Numbered from the stretch's first letter, positions 1-16,172 are shown. The stretch: DNA of 64,000 bases from Tillus elongatus (GCA_964006375.1 OZ023265.1:155722547-155786546), one strand, 5' to 3'. A program made the numbers and translations. Notes: a model not told the origin generated them from the sequence alone.

Positions 1-1135
1 TTTATACTTTTTACAAATATCTAGACAATTCAAGCTCATTTACTTCTTCGTTGTCGTCACTTCTTAGCTTTATATTAATTTTCTGTCTTGTTCATGCATT
101 TGTCATTATCTTGGTGTTATTCTGACTTATCTTTGAGTTTATAAGCTTATTTATTTAGAATTTCAATATAATAAATACTTAACGTTATTTTTGCAAAGTA
201 ATGAATTTCTTGCGATGAAGATAAAATAAGAAATTCCCAGCAACCATGATAGAATCAAATCAATAAAAGGTATCTTATAAATTACGAACCACCTTTTGTT
301 CTTTTACTTCCTTACTTCATCTTTTTAATCAATAGTCATGGCAAAAAACAGGGATACAATAATTGACTTCTAATCCAATATGTTTAACTTTCTCGTTTAT
401 ACAAAATGCGTCCTTTTGAGTTTTTTCAAACGCTTTTGTAAATGATTTCTACATATAAAATTAGAAGTCGAGCTTATAATTTAAAATGAACTGGCTGTAT
501 CGTGTATTTTCCTGCAAAACAAACCATCTAAACTTTAAAACGCGACGAACGAAATTGCCCTTGAACTCTCATATTGAATGTAGGTCGATAACATGGAAAG
601 GAGCCGGTATTTTATTACATTTTCCCGATCTACTAAAAATAGCCGCACACTCTTATATTTCTGGTGTGAATGTGTACTGAATGCTTTTACTTATACCAGA
701 GGTTCTGATCCATATATAACATAAAAGCATTTTATAGCGATCAATTTCAATTTCAAAAGGTGGAGAATATTTGGTGTCTTGTTTTCCTTTTCGACGAACC
801 GAGAAATAAAAGGGCTTATGCTTATACTAATTCGTGCATTGTCTCTGGAGGTACTTGCTGCATTCACGAAACTGAAAATGTTTAGCGTGTCCACATTTGT
901 AAAAGGCAGATTAGTGAATAAAATAGATTTACATGCGTTGTATATACAGACTGATTCTTTGCGAGTTCCTATTAGACGTTTTGGAGAAACTATACTGATT
1001 TGGATTATGAAAATTTGTAGTATGAGGTTTTCCAATATGCCCAATCTATCTCAAATGTTTATAAGATCCTTCTACTTCCGGTTCTACTGGAAGTGGACAC
1101 TAACTCGCTTATTTTAAATGGAAAATCCTGTATAT
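1..1135. other. AT-rich non-coding flank
   Basis: I find no supportable gene here. Short open frames on both strands overlap each other and match nothing I recognise. The last ~60 bases, with a TTATTTTAAATGG-like run followed by CCTGTATATT, look like the outer end of a degraded mariner-type inverted repeat, so part of this flank may be old transposon sequence. Confidence 0.5.
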
Positions 1136-1671
1136 TATTACAGATTAAGATACAGCTGCTCTTGGCGATTCTTCCAATATACAGTCTAGCTACTTTATAC
1201 TAAGTGCTTCACGAGATATACCCATTTTTATTACAAAAATATGGCCCTTTTAACGCCTTGTATCTTATTAATTGATGCAAAGTGGAAGGTTTATGCATAA
1301 TTTCTTTCATTATTGTATATTTTAGTACACACAATCTTCCAAAAAAAAGAAAGATTGTTGTCTACATGCTGATTAAAAAGGCATACCCCATTTATTTCAA
1401 ATGGATCACATTGTATATGTTGGCAAGATCTGTTACTACTCTTCGAATTTTATTGATTATTCCCTATACCCAAACCGTACGGTTTTTGAGATATTCAGCT
1501 TGGAAGTATGTAATATGGATATGTATTATGATTGCTGTAGAGTGCCATGGAAAATAGCAAACTTGAACGGTAACCAAATACTCAGTTTGACAGTTATGTT
1601 TTGAGTTGAGTAATACAACTAAGTGAACTTTACTTCTCTGCACAAAAATTTAGTTTGACCTCAAAAAAGCA

Positions 1672-2847
1672 ATGGCAAGATCTGGATACTCAAATCAGGA
1701 TTTTATCAATCTACTACTAATTCACGGAGAATGCCGAAGGATGTCAGCAAGAACGTGTCGTGTATTTGCAGAACGATATCCAGATTTACCTCCACCTTCC
1801 CACAAAACTGTTGATGACGTTATGAGAAACTTACAACATGCATAATTTACAGCAAAAATTGTCAGAACAGAACGTGAAGTTGATAATGAAAAGAATGATG
1901 TAAATGTTTTAGCGTTTATGACTGCATATCCTAATGCCTATATAAAAAAATTAATGAGTCACTTGCGACTCATTATCAACGATTCAAAGAATTTTGAGAA
2001 AACAAATGGAGACCTTACTGCTACAACACAGTACATACCCTGGTAAGCACTGATTTGGAAAAAAAGAGTCAACTTTTGTGAATGGCTTATAATGCAGAAA
2101 GATGAGGATGAGAATTTTCTGAATAATGTCATTTGGGTTGATGAGGTGAAATTCGCAAATAACGGATTGTTCAATAGACACAACTGTCACTACTGGGCTT
2201 TCAAAAGTCTTCATGTAACTTGCCGAAGAGGATTACAAAATAGGTGGTCCTTCAATGCACTTTGTGCAATAAAAAGTACGTAGATAAGAAAATTTTATTT
2301 TCAAACTTTTTTCAAACAGATTAAGTAAGACTCAGTAAAAAGTACCTCCTACTCCGTTTTTTCAATTCTGTTTCCATATTGTGAAATTCAAGGTAACACA
2401 ACTCACTCGTTATTATTATGATTTGGTATTCTTCCCAGGTGATCGAATTTTATGTGTTCACTTCTATGAAGAGAATCTTACTGGGGAAAGTAATTCAGAA
2501 ATATTGAGGACTGTCATTCAACCACAATTAGCTGAAATTTCAGACGAGTAAAGGAATCAGATAAGGTACCAGCAAAATGGCGCTCACCACATAGTACCAG
2601 AGTTGTTAGTGCTGCACTGGAACGAATGTTTTCTGACAGGTGGATAGCAAATAGAGCTCTTTACGTCTGGCCCTCACGTTCTCCGGACTTTTCATCCCTA
2701 GACTACTTCATTTGGGGATTCATAAAAAGTGTAGTGTATGGACATCCGATTACCACTTGGGAAGATATGATCAGACGAGTTCGAGTTGCTTTTGCGTTGC
2801 TGACATCAAACCAGATTGAGCAAGTCATCGCTGAAATAGTTAAGTGA
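1672..2847 (+). pseudogene. Mariner-type transposase remnant of element A
   Basis: Transposases of this superfamily cut and paste the element through a three-acidic-residue active site. The reading starts at the ATG at 1672 (MARSGYSNQDF), with an N-terminal helix-turn-helix region ending at an in-frame stop near 1845. The first catalytic block (IWVDEVKF) lies at about 2128-2151. The second block reads QQNGAHH near 2575, with Asn in place of the catalytic Asp. The third (SPDFSSLDYFIWG) lies near 2680-2718. A putative intron at 2276-2438 must be removed to join the first and second blocks. A frameshift near 2600 and several stops make it non-functional. The family is clear from the motif order; I cannot name a clade. 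Confidence 0.8.
2276..2438 (+). other. Putative intron in transposase A
   Basis: Begins GTACGTA and ends in a pyrimidine-rich CTTCCCAG. Removing it joins the frame in phase (...CAIK-S-DRILCVHF...), which is the order expected after the first catalytic block. Most elements of this superfamily lack introns. A non-homologous insertion is the alternative. Confidence 0.55.
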
Positions 2848-3751
2848 GCAAGTAAGTGTTTGCAACAGCAGGCGGATGTCTTAGAGCATTTTTATTATAA
2901 TATGTATACATAGAATTTTTTCATATTTCAGTGTTCAATTCTTTGAGTTTTATTTTTGTTTTTACATTGTTTCGTTGTGTAGGTTAGTTACTTTGTTTGC
3001 TTGTTGACTAACTAATTCACGGTGTGGTAGGTTTCTAATAACGGCATCAATAGTTTCATGAGAAGGTGGAGGCAAATTTATATATGGTTCTGCAAATACA
3101 CATGGTTTTGCTAAATTCGTCAGCTTTCTCCGTGAATTAGAACAGATTAATAAAATCCTAATTTGAGTACATCATATTTTTTTTGTTGAGATCAAACAGA
3201 TTTTTGTGCAGAGAAGTAAAGTTCACTAAGTTGTGTTACTCAACTCAAAACATAACTGTGAAACTGAGAATTTAGTTACTGTTCAATTTTGCTATTTTCC
3301 ATGGCACTCTACAGCAATAATAATACATACCCATATTGCACATTTCGAAGCCTAATATCTCAAAAACCGTAGGGTTTGGGGATAGGAAAGGATTGAAAAA
3401 ATTCGAAGAGTAGTAAAAGGTCTTGCCAATTGCACTATAATATACAGGGTGATCCATTTAAAAAAATGAGATATCCGCGCATATGCGTTTTTAATCACCC
3501 TGTAGACAACAATTAATTTGTCGGAAGATTGTGCATACTAAGTTAAAATATACAATAATGAAAAAATTACGCATAGCAAAGAACTTCTGATTTGCATCAA
3601 TTAATAAGATACAGGGCGTTGAAAGGAGATATTTATGTAATAAAAATGGCCATATCTCGTGAAGCACTCAGTATAAAGTAGCAAAATCGTATATTGAGAA
3701 AATCGCAATATCAGCTGTATCCGAATATGTAACCATGCCAAAAAAAAAACT

Positions 3752-3836
3752 AAATCCCGACTGTTGAATCTTTAAAAAAATTCTTTAAATGAGCGCGAAC
3801 TAGGCCCTCTAGAATACATATCCGGGGTCAGTTTAA

Positions 3837-3896
<60 letters not shown>

Positions 3897-3994
3897 TAAA
3901 CTGTATAAATTTAAACTGACCCCGGATATGTATTCTAGAGGGCCTAGTTCGCGCTCATTTGAAATTTTTTTTTAAGATTCAACAGTAGGGATTT
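3752..3994. repeat. Palindrome enclosing a (TA)n array
   Basis: The arms 3787-3840 and 3907-3960 are exact reverse complements over 54 bases; with a few mismatches they extend to 3752 and 3994. The loop is a (TA)n array (3841-3892) plus a short AT-rich spacer. The arm sequence (key words CCGGGGTCAG and GAGCGCGAAC) recurs beside other (TA)n arrays, at about 13470-13515, 15005-15050 and 49075-49125. It therefore belongs to an interspersed family that ends in (TA)n. Confidence 0.85.
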
Positions 3995-4014
3995 CCGCAA
4001 TAGCAATTTTTTGG

Positions 4015-4422
4015 GCCACGAGGCCAGAAATTCGGAACGAGGTAGTATGTTGTCACGAGAGCTCTAAATAACACAAAATGTTATAAAATAGGGACTGTGT
4101 ACAATCAACTAACAATTTTGTAAATAGTCAACCCTGGCTCATTGCTTCCGTAATATAGGGACAATGTATGTAAGGCTAGATGTATTCTCACCATAAATAT
4201 AACCGCAGACTGGTTTCGCCCTAATTAGACTACCTGGTTGCGCACCGAGATGGCGCCCCTGTCGTACATCTCACAATGTCTTAGGAGGTTGACTACCATA
4301 GCCGTATTACTTTATAGGTGTGTTCTCGCTGTAATTAGTATACCGTACTGACGAGTCCTAATTAGAGCGAAACCGGTCTGCGGTTCTAAATATCTTAGGA
4401 ATACATCTAGCCTTACATAGGC
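4015..4422 (+). mobile_element. Retrozyme-like repeat, copy 1 (rearranged)
   Basis: Bases 4015-4225 are a reverse-strand half-unit: read on the - strand it starts in the stem II loop of the hammerhead and runs through GGTGAGAATACATCTAGCC into the monomer body. Bases 4226-4422 are a forward segment ending with a hammerhead and the same ATACATCTAGCCTTACAT word at 4400-4418. There is no open frame. The sequence is shared with 16.5-18.7 kb and 19.25-19.9 kb. Confidence 0.8.
4331..4390 (+). ncRNA. Type I hammerhead ribozyme, copy 1
   Basis: The core CTGACGA is at 4348-4354 and GAAA at 4369-4372. Stem II is 4355-4359 with 4364-4368 (one mismatch) and an AATT loop. Stem III is the minimal palindrome ACCGGT at 4372-4377, and the expected cleavage is after C4378. 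Inner stem I pairs 4343-4347 with 4379-4383 (one G-U). The outer stem I is partly eroded on its 3' side. All core nucleotides are present, but the stem II mismatch may slow it. Confidence 0.8.
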
Positions 4423-4513
4423 CGATATGATTTATCTGCAAACCCTAGCTCATTTCTGTTCTAAACTAGCATCCTTCTTGTACTTGCTCTCTAAATCAAT
4501 AGCTAAAATACAA

Positions 4514-4515
<2 letters not shown>

Positions 4516-4600
<85 letters not shown>
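4516..4600. repeat. (TA)n array
   Basis: Pure TA dinucleotides, ending exactly at the CAGGATG terminus of mariner-type element B. Confidence 0.98.
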
Positions 4601-7937
<3,337 letters not shown>

Positions 7938-8060
7938 GGCAACTGTATCTTCGATAATATTGAGTTTTCGAAAAATTATTACGGGATCTGTGGCTCTAAT
8001 TTCTTGAGAGGAATCACCTCCTGAAGTCTTGGCGCATAATTTCCTGACGCCTCTATCTGT

Positions 8061-8061
8061 A

Positions 8062-8151
<90 letters not shown>
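8061..8151. repeat. (ATAC)n followed by (TA)n
   Basis: Seven ATAC tetranucleotides (8061-8088) grade into a pure TA array. This compound microsatellite fits expansion of one motif from the other. Confidence 0.97.
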
Positions 8152-8153
<2 letters not shown>

Positions 8154-8159
8154 TATTGC

Positions 8160-9539
8160 TATGGTATCCTATAATGGGAAGGTAAACATCCAGATATAAA
8201 CACTCTTACATAACAGTCAAACAATCCATACAAAGCCTAACACAAACAAGAACTTACTCTTTGGTGTATGCAATGTTTATGCAGTGTATGAGTAGCATGG
8301 AACGGTAGAAACTAAATTTTACAGGCAGACTCTAAAGAAGTGAAAGTTATATGTTGGACAATACAAAATGTATGACTAGTTTTTTTTAGATAGTTTAAGG
8401 TGTTATTGTTGCTAGCTTGAAGAATATTAAGATATGAAAATATTGTTTGTTAACTTTAAAAATGTCATGTTATAACCTAGATGTAAGTCAGCTGTTTAGT
8501 AAGGGAACAAATGTCAAACTGACAATGAAATTGTAGTGTAGGTTAACAAATTGAATCAAGGAAAAGTCAGAGGTCAACAACAATGAGAATTATGTATCCG
8601 TGGGGATAGTGAACAAGGCATTGTTAAAAAAAAACAGAATGGTAGATTTGAAGGTGGCCAATTCAACAACAAAAAATTGGTTACCGTTGGGAGGAGAAAA
8701 ATAATAAACAAGTTTGACTGTTTGGAAAATTTAAAACGAGAAGGAAGTACATTTTTGAAGATGAGATATTGAAGTAAAAGTTTTGCAGACAATAAAAAGG
8801 CTTGACATTTAAAGTGATAGCAGCAGAAGAAACGGCAGGGAGGAAGTAATTGACAAGAAACTGTAAGTTTTGAAAAGCCATCATACCTACGTTTTTATGT
8901 GGCCTATGAACTATCTCAGTGTATAACAAGTACAAAGATTATCAGAATAAACTAATCAAAGCCATAACTGTGATAAAAATTAGATATAAGTTACCCAAAT
9001 ACGCTAAAAACAGTCATCTTTAATTTACAATTTATAATAAGGAGCTAGTCTTCCCATCTGTTGACAGCAGGGATCATTGCACAGCCTCAATTAGAAAATC
9101 AATTGAATAATAAAACGTGAAGTTTTTGCAGAATAAAGTTACCTTTAACCATTGTGTTAAGTTTAGTAGTTTAAGAATTTTCAACACAAAGTGTTTAAAT
9201 TTAGAATTTTATTAAGACGACATATTGGGAATTTTAAAGCATTTAAATTCATTGAATAAGTTAAATTATAGAGAGTTATTAGTTATAGGCATTTTTGAGA
9301 CGTTTCACTATCAGTAAAAGTTTAAGTTTCGTGTTATTTGAAAATTTAGTGCCTTATTTTAGTTTGTTTTAAACGTATATAAGTACTTGGGAGGAAACAA
9401 AAAAAGAAATCAGATAGGGCAATATAGTACAAAATTTAAAAAGAAACAGATACATATTTCGGATTTGTAAATAACGAAAAGAAAAGTGTCAGTGTTTTTA
9501 TTAAATATTTAATTGTACTTTTGAAATAATAATAATCAT
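8160..9539. other. AT-rich stretch, no gene seen
   Basis: Short frames occur on the - strand around 8574-8935, but their composition is low-complexity and they match nothing known to me. No inverted repeats or transposon motifs were found by eye. Confidence 0.4.
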
Positions 9540-9605
9540 TTTGAGGGCTTGAACCCATTAGTTAAGAAGCTCCCTGATTTAAGAGTAAGTTCATCCATGC
9601 TATAA
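9540..9605 (-). repeat. Possible tRNA-derived SINE head
   Basis: On the - strand the word GGGTTCAAGCCC (9545-9556) is a strong match to the RNA polymerase III B box of tRNA genes. The upstream sequence could form a degenerate D and anticodon arm. No clear body or tail was identified, so this is tentative. Confidence 0.35.
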
Positions 9606-9878
9606 ATTTTTTAGGTCCCAGGCAGCAGTAAAAGACAGTGGATACACCAGGGTGTAAGTCACATATACGTTTATTTTACAAACATAATTCAATAGAGTTT
9701 CACAAAACTTAAAAGCTAAATTTACACCACATAAAGCAATAAATATATAAGACCTTTTAAACCAGTTACCATATCAAGTATCACAAATAATATCTAAGAC
9801 AGTTGTTTTTACATACCAAAATATATACATAAATCTCAGATAATCTCTTTATATCAATTGACACCTAATCGTGGGACT

Positions 9879-11330
<1,452 letters not shown>

Positions 11331-11732
11331 ACATCTTGGATACCTTTAATATGTAAACTGCTTCAGATCAGTTCTATAAATATCTGTTTCTAATGTTGTA
11401 ACCCCCTCAATTAAAATCCAGATGGAAAACCTACTTTTTTTATTTACGAAATCATCCATCATCTCTATATTCTATTATGACTGTCTGAGTTTCAATAAGC
11501 GCATCTATTTAAAGTTTTATAAACACATCAACGTAAGCTTTCAACAAATCCAAGGTAATAGCTAATTATATGTCTTCAATCTATTTTATAGTGCAGCAGA
11601 ATCAAACCTAGTTAAAATACAGTTTCGTGCACTTATAGATTAGCCGCCAGGGTCACTTAGAACGTCCATTCGGCTTGTCGAGAGGATCTCCGTTTATAAT
11701 CCCACCGTAGCTCTTTATTTTTAATAAGTCTG

Positions 11733-12296
11733 TACGCAGCAAGTGCGTTATGGTAGTGATATTTCATAAAAATGTTTTTAATAGCAAATATGTGTTTTTT
11801 TATAAAGAAAGAAGGCCACAAATTTGGTTACCAATATCGAACTTTCCGCGTCGAAGTACCAGGTTTTTCGATAACAGCGCTGTTAGAATGCCTGGCATCG
11901 ATCGTGTTGATCGAACTGGACGACCGGGAACTGCAGACGAGGATGCTGTCCTGGATGCTGTTATCGAAGAATCTGGTACCTCGACGCGGAAAGTACAGAG
12001 ACGAACTGGTGTCTCAACGTCTACTACTCATAGAATTTTAAAACGGTATGGGTACCATATTCAGATGGTCCAAATTTTGGAACTGCGTGAATACGTGAGG
12101 CGCAGGCGATTTTGCGAAACTATGTTAAGAAAAATCATATAAGATTCCAATTTCTTCCATTAAGTTTTATGGAGTGGCGAGTCAGCATGTACAGATGATT
12201 TGTTACATGAACCTCCATAACTTTCGTAGTTGGAAAATTGAAGATCCACATGAGTTCAGAGAGAATCAGTCCCAGTATCAATTTAAGATAAATCTT

Positions 12297-12377
<81 letters not shown>
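11733..12377 (+). repeat. Chimeric repeat: GCAGCAAGTGCG-family end, mariner fragment, (TA)n
   Basis: The unit starts with the recurrent word GCAGCAAGTGCGTTATGG and GTGATATTTCATAAAAATG, runs into a mariner transposase fragment, and ends in a (TA)n array (12299-12377). The start-word family and a (TA)n finish are shared with the copies at 48.15 and 57.31 kb, but the interior differs. The transposase piece was therefore acquired by insertion or capture. Confidence 0.65.
11841..12300 (+). pseudogene. Mariner transposase fragment
   Basis: The translation at about 11905-12075 gives a helix-turn-helix segment (VLDAVIEESGTSTRKVQRR, then GVSTSTTHRILKRYGYHIQ). About 12205-12297 gives a pre-catalytic segment (HNFRSWKIEDPHEFRENQ, then QYQFKINL), which normally lies just after the first catalytic Asp. 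The fragment is truncated by (TA)n before the second catalytic block. An internal 38-base inverted duplication (11841-11878 against 11957-11994, two or three mismatches) disrupts the N-terminal part. Confidence 0.7.
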
Positions 12378-12379
<2 letters not shown>

Positions 12380-12649
12380 TTTGCGAGGCTCCTGCAACAC
12401 CTAGAGACTTCCAGGTTGTCATCAACAGCTCTATGGAATGGAAAAATTGAGGCTTTGGAGTTTCTTTCCTTTAATATCGTCTTAACCCCTTAAAAATAGC
12501 CCCAAAGCGAAAGTAGAAACGCAAAGTCAATATTTGTATGTGATTCAACTCAAGAACCAAGTTGAACGGAAACATTTGCGAACACATATAAACAAAATAA
12601 TAACTAAGACCATTGCTTTCTGTCTAAGTAAGTTAAACGCCTGTCTGTA

Positions 12650-12805
12650 TGTTTGGAGCGGGCGTTAAGCCGTCGGTCTAGTTTAGCATGTGGACCTTTA
12701 TATTTACAAAAAAAGCAGGTTGGTGAAGTAAAACTGCAATTTGGCGTCGGTGATTAGCGATAGTCGCGGAAATCAGCCGACCTTAAAGAAAAAGTAATGA
12801 CAAAT
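12650..12805 (+). repeat. SINE body fragment
   Basis: Shares GTAAGCCGTCGGTC-like and GGCGTCGGTGATT words, then TAGTCGCG and GCCGAC-TTAAAGAAA, with the body of the SINE at 22.9-23.3 kb. The tRNA-like head is absent, so this is a partial copy. Confidence 0.6.
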
Positions 12806-13429
12806 ATACACAAAAATGTAAACAAAATAAAAACATCCCAAAGAAATCTTGTTGTTCTAATTTTTGAAATATTAAATTATAAGAATATATAAAAATATTT
12901 GAAGGAAAATATTAGGTAGCACAGTATGAATTGAAAACCGCGTATCATGATCCGATTTTATAGAGTCCAGCTAGAGTTTTCACGTATTCTGGAAAGCTTT
13001 TTCCAAAGATTTATAGTGCAAAGCCAGACGACATTCTGGCGCCTTTTGCGTGGTTGCTTTGTGCTTTATGTTTTGTGATTCACACAGAAAGACACTGTTC
13101 TAATAGCTTTTTGTAGAGGACTGTTGTAGCCAGTGTTATAAGATACCAAATATCAACTAATTAATTGTTAGAAAAACGAGAGTAATTTGCTGTGATATAC
13201 TGTTCTTGGATAAATCAACCCAACGCGGCTTAGGTATATTCTGTTAAGCTAGGTAATCTGTTTCGATTTTTGCAGTTTGAATAGACATTTTTATTTTGGT
13301 ACTAAAGCTAATCTGGTCCCTTTTAAATTGAGTAAAACAGCTATGTATAAATTTTCGTGTAGGAATAAAATATTGCTGTAGTACTAGCGAATTTACATTA
13401 AGAAAAATTCTCTTAAGAAAAAGTGACAG

Positions 13430-13531
13430 GTCACGATGAAAAGCTTTTGAAAAAATTTCTTCCGATGAGCGCGAATTTACGTTTAGAACCCAAAACCAGG
13501 GTCCGTTAAAATCTTTATATGTATATATGTA

Positions 13532-13608
<77 letters not shown>

Positions 13609-13765
13609 CCGAGCGATAACTCAAAAAATACTAAGCTGATTTCAATCAAACTTGACAAAAATCTTGTTTGGGCAAAAAACCGAGGAAGAGTTCGTTAATC
13701 AGCCTTTACGCTCAAGTTTTTCCGGTGGAAAATCGGGGATAACGTTTTGAAAACGCTATACTTTT
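13430..13765. repeat. (TA)n array between two repeat-family ends
   Basis: The TA array 13516-13604 (with TATG interruptions at its left edge) is flanked on the left by a diverged GAGCGCGAA...CCAGGGTC end. On the right is the complement of a second end (GATAACTCAAAAAATA, then GAGTTCGTTAATCAGC), which matches the 3' part of the 48.15 and 57.31 kb copies. Two different repeat termini therefore meet at one microsatellite. Confidence 0.7.
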
Positions 13766-13904
13766 GTAAGTATCTGAGTAACTAGAATGAGACTTCACAT
13801 GTGACTAGAAATAGTGCAAATAAACCTACATTGTGAACTTTAAGTAATTTGGTACACAATATTTAGAGTTTTTTCCAAATTAAAAATACAATCCGAAAGA
13901 CATG

Positions 13905-13985
13905 GGTTGAAACGACTTAGTGGTTAAAGTCCAATGCCTGACAGACAGAGTAGTTAACTGCCACGCGTAGATTAATTCATACATC
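13905..13985 (+). repeat. Possible tRNA-derived SINE head
   Basis: CGACTTAGTGGTTAAAG resembles a tRNA D arm and A box. A degenerate B box may lie near 13966. No defined tail is visible. Confidence 0.3.
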
Positions 13986-14444
13986 AGGTATAAACCATAC
14001 ATCGACGGTAACAACACATAATATATACCAGGCAGAAAACATACTACCCAAACCAACAATCGTGAAATCTCGGCCGCAATTATGGAAAATGACAGACGAC
14101 ATGAAATAAAAAATTTGCCAAGTGATTGTTATTTAACTGAGGGATTCAATCAATTATTGAAATACACTATATCTGTAGCTTTACTAACGGCCCCAAATAC
14201 AGTTTATGCGTAGCATAAATTTAAACAAAATCAAGCCAAGTCTATATAAAATGATTCTAAAATAGTTTCCTTTATCTTTAAACTTAAACATAAGACGTCA
14301 TATAAGACCGAAACAGTCGTGGGATGTGTTTCAGTGGTTATTCTACTAATTATGCAGTTAGCAATTGTTACGTATACTTTGAATATAATATCCCGGGCAT
14401 GAGGCCGATATAAAGTATCACGCAAATAAAACGTTAGTTGACGT

Positions 14445-14515
14445 GTGGCTAGATGGAGCAGGGGGCCTCGAGCTTGCCTCCTAAGTAAAAGGTTACGCGA
14501 TCTAATCCAGCTCGA
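14445..14515 (+). repeat. Possible tRNA-derived SINE head
   Basis: TGGCTAGATGGAGCA fits the pol III A box. GCGATCTAATCC about 45 bases downstream is a weak B box, and an anticodon-arm-like GGGGGCC...CCTCC segment lies between them. Probably a SINE relic rather than a functional tRNA. Confidence 0.4.
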
Positions 14516-14805
14516 TGAATGTGTGTTATTTTTTATGTTTTATTTTAACATTTGGAAAAACAATAGTACACAGATTTCATACGTTTAGAACAATATCTCA
14601 TTTTTGTTTAAAACGCCTAAATAAGTTTGTCACGTTTGAGTCTGAAATTTTAATTTTGTTATTGTTGATATTAAAAAAAACAGTTTGATTAAGTTGACTA
14701 AAACGAGATTATACTGGCGATTAATAAGGAAAAATAACTGCTACGTTTATAATTTGGCAGATACTTTACTTTCGTAAATATGAATTAAGTTTCCTTCTGG
14801 GAATC

Positions 14806-15090
<285 letters not shown>

Positions 15091-15178
15091 CATCAGTGAA
15101 TTTTTGTTTAAGAAAGGAAAGTTTCTGCCAAATTATAACCGTGGCAGGTATTTTTCCTTATTAATCACCTGCGTTACT

Positions 15179-15181
<3 letters not shown>

Positions 15182-15240
<59 letters not shown>
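15182..15240. repeat. (TA)n array
   Basis: TA dinucleotide array. Confidence 0.97.
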
Positions 15241-15245
<5 letters not shown>

Positions 15246-15533
15246 ATGATACGTTTGACTTCGAAGGACCGTAAATAAATTATGTTTGTTAATTTAAAGT
15301 TGTTATGAATGACTTTATTGACTGTTGCGTTGATTGGGTTAATTAATTTGTAACACCGTTGTTAAGGGTAGGTGACTTATTAATTGATACGCCGAAGTAC
15401 ACTATATACACTTATATTAACTGTACACAATATACATCTATCTCAACTGAGATATTTAATGCAACATCTTTAAGTTACGAGCTTAAGAACTAGAAGTAAA
15501 TTGTTAAATGTGAATACAGAAAGAATGAATGTT

Positions 15534-15607
15534 ATTGAATGAATACTATTGAGTGAATACTGTTGAGTAAATACTGTTGAGTGAATAGTGTTGAGTGAAT
15601 ACTGTTC
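15534..15607. repeat. 14-bp tandem repeat
   Basis: About five to six copies of a GAGTGAATACTGTT unit with single-base variants. It gives rise to a spurious - strand frame. Confidence 0.8.
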
Positions 15608-15689
15608 TGATGCAACAGAATGAGCTTATATGCTTGGGGTTGGTAGCTTACAGCGTTGTCACGTTGAGCAATACAGAACAGCAATACAT

Positions 15690-15801
<112 letters not shown>

Positions 15802-16043
15802 TAGTATGTATCTACAGCCCCATGATTGGGTGTCAATTGTTAAAGTATGGTTTTTATTATAGTTTTTAATTACCATTGTAATCTTATAATATGTGATTAT
15901 AATTATTTGTATTATTTTTATACTTTGCTATGTATATTTGTAAATAAAATTTATGAAATCTCGTGATTGTAGTTTTGTTTACTGTTTCAAGTGTTCTAAT
16001 GTATTTATAATGGTAATAAAACTAAGGAAAACTTACTATTTTG

Positions 16044-16045
<2 letters not shown>

Positions 16046-16114
<69 letters not shown>

Positions 16115-16117
16115 TTA

Positions 16118-16172
<55 letters not shown>

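Larger units (their letters stand above)
1137..3733 (+). mobile_element. Mariner-type element A with ~700-bp inverted arms
   Basis: The left arm (about 1137-1848) reappears in reverse complement at about 3012-3733. Shared landmarks include the segment around 1203-1260 (GTGCTTCACGAGATAT) and around 3650-3680. The arms are diverged but align over most of their length. Between them lies a broken transposase read on the + strand. The arms are unusually long for the Tc1/mariner superfamily and run into the N-terminal coding region, so the element is closer to a foldback structure. The outer ends are eroded and I could not fix an exact TA target duplication. Confidence 0.8.

Noticed and set aside
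691..1117. Overlapping ~115-codon frames on both strands
   Set aside because: No recognisable domain and mutually antisense. The sequence looks like degraded transposon end, so neither is supportable as a gene.
9540..9605. Functional tRNA gene on the - strand
   Set aside because: Only the T arm/B box is convincing. D and anticodon arms do not pair well, so it is kept only as a possible SINE head.
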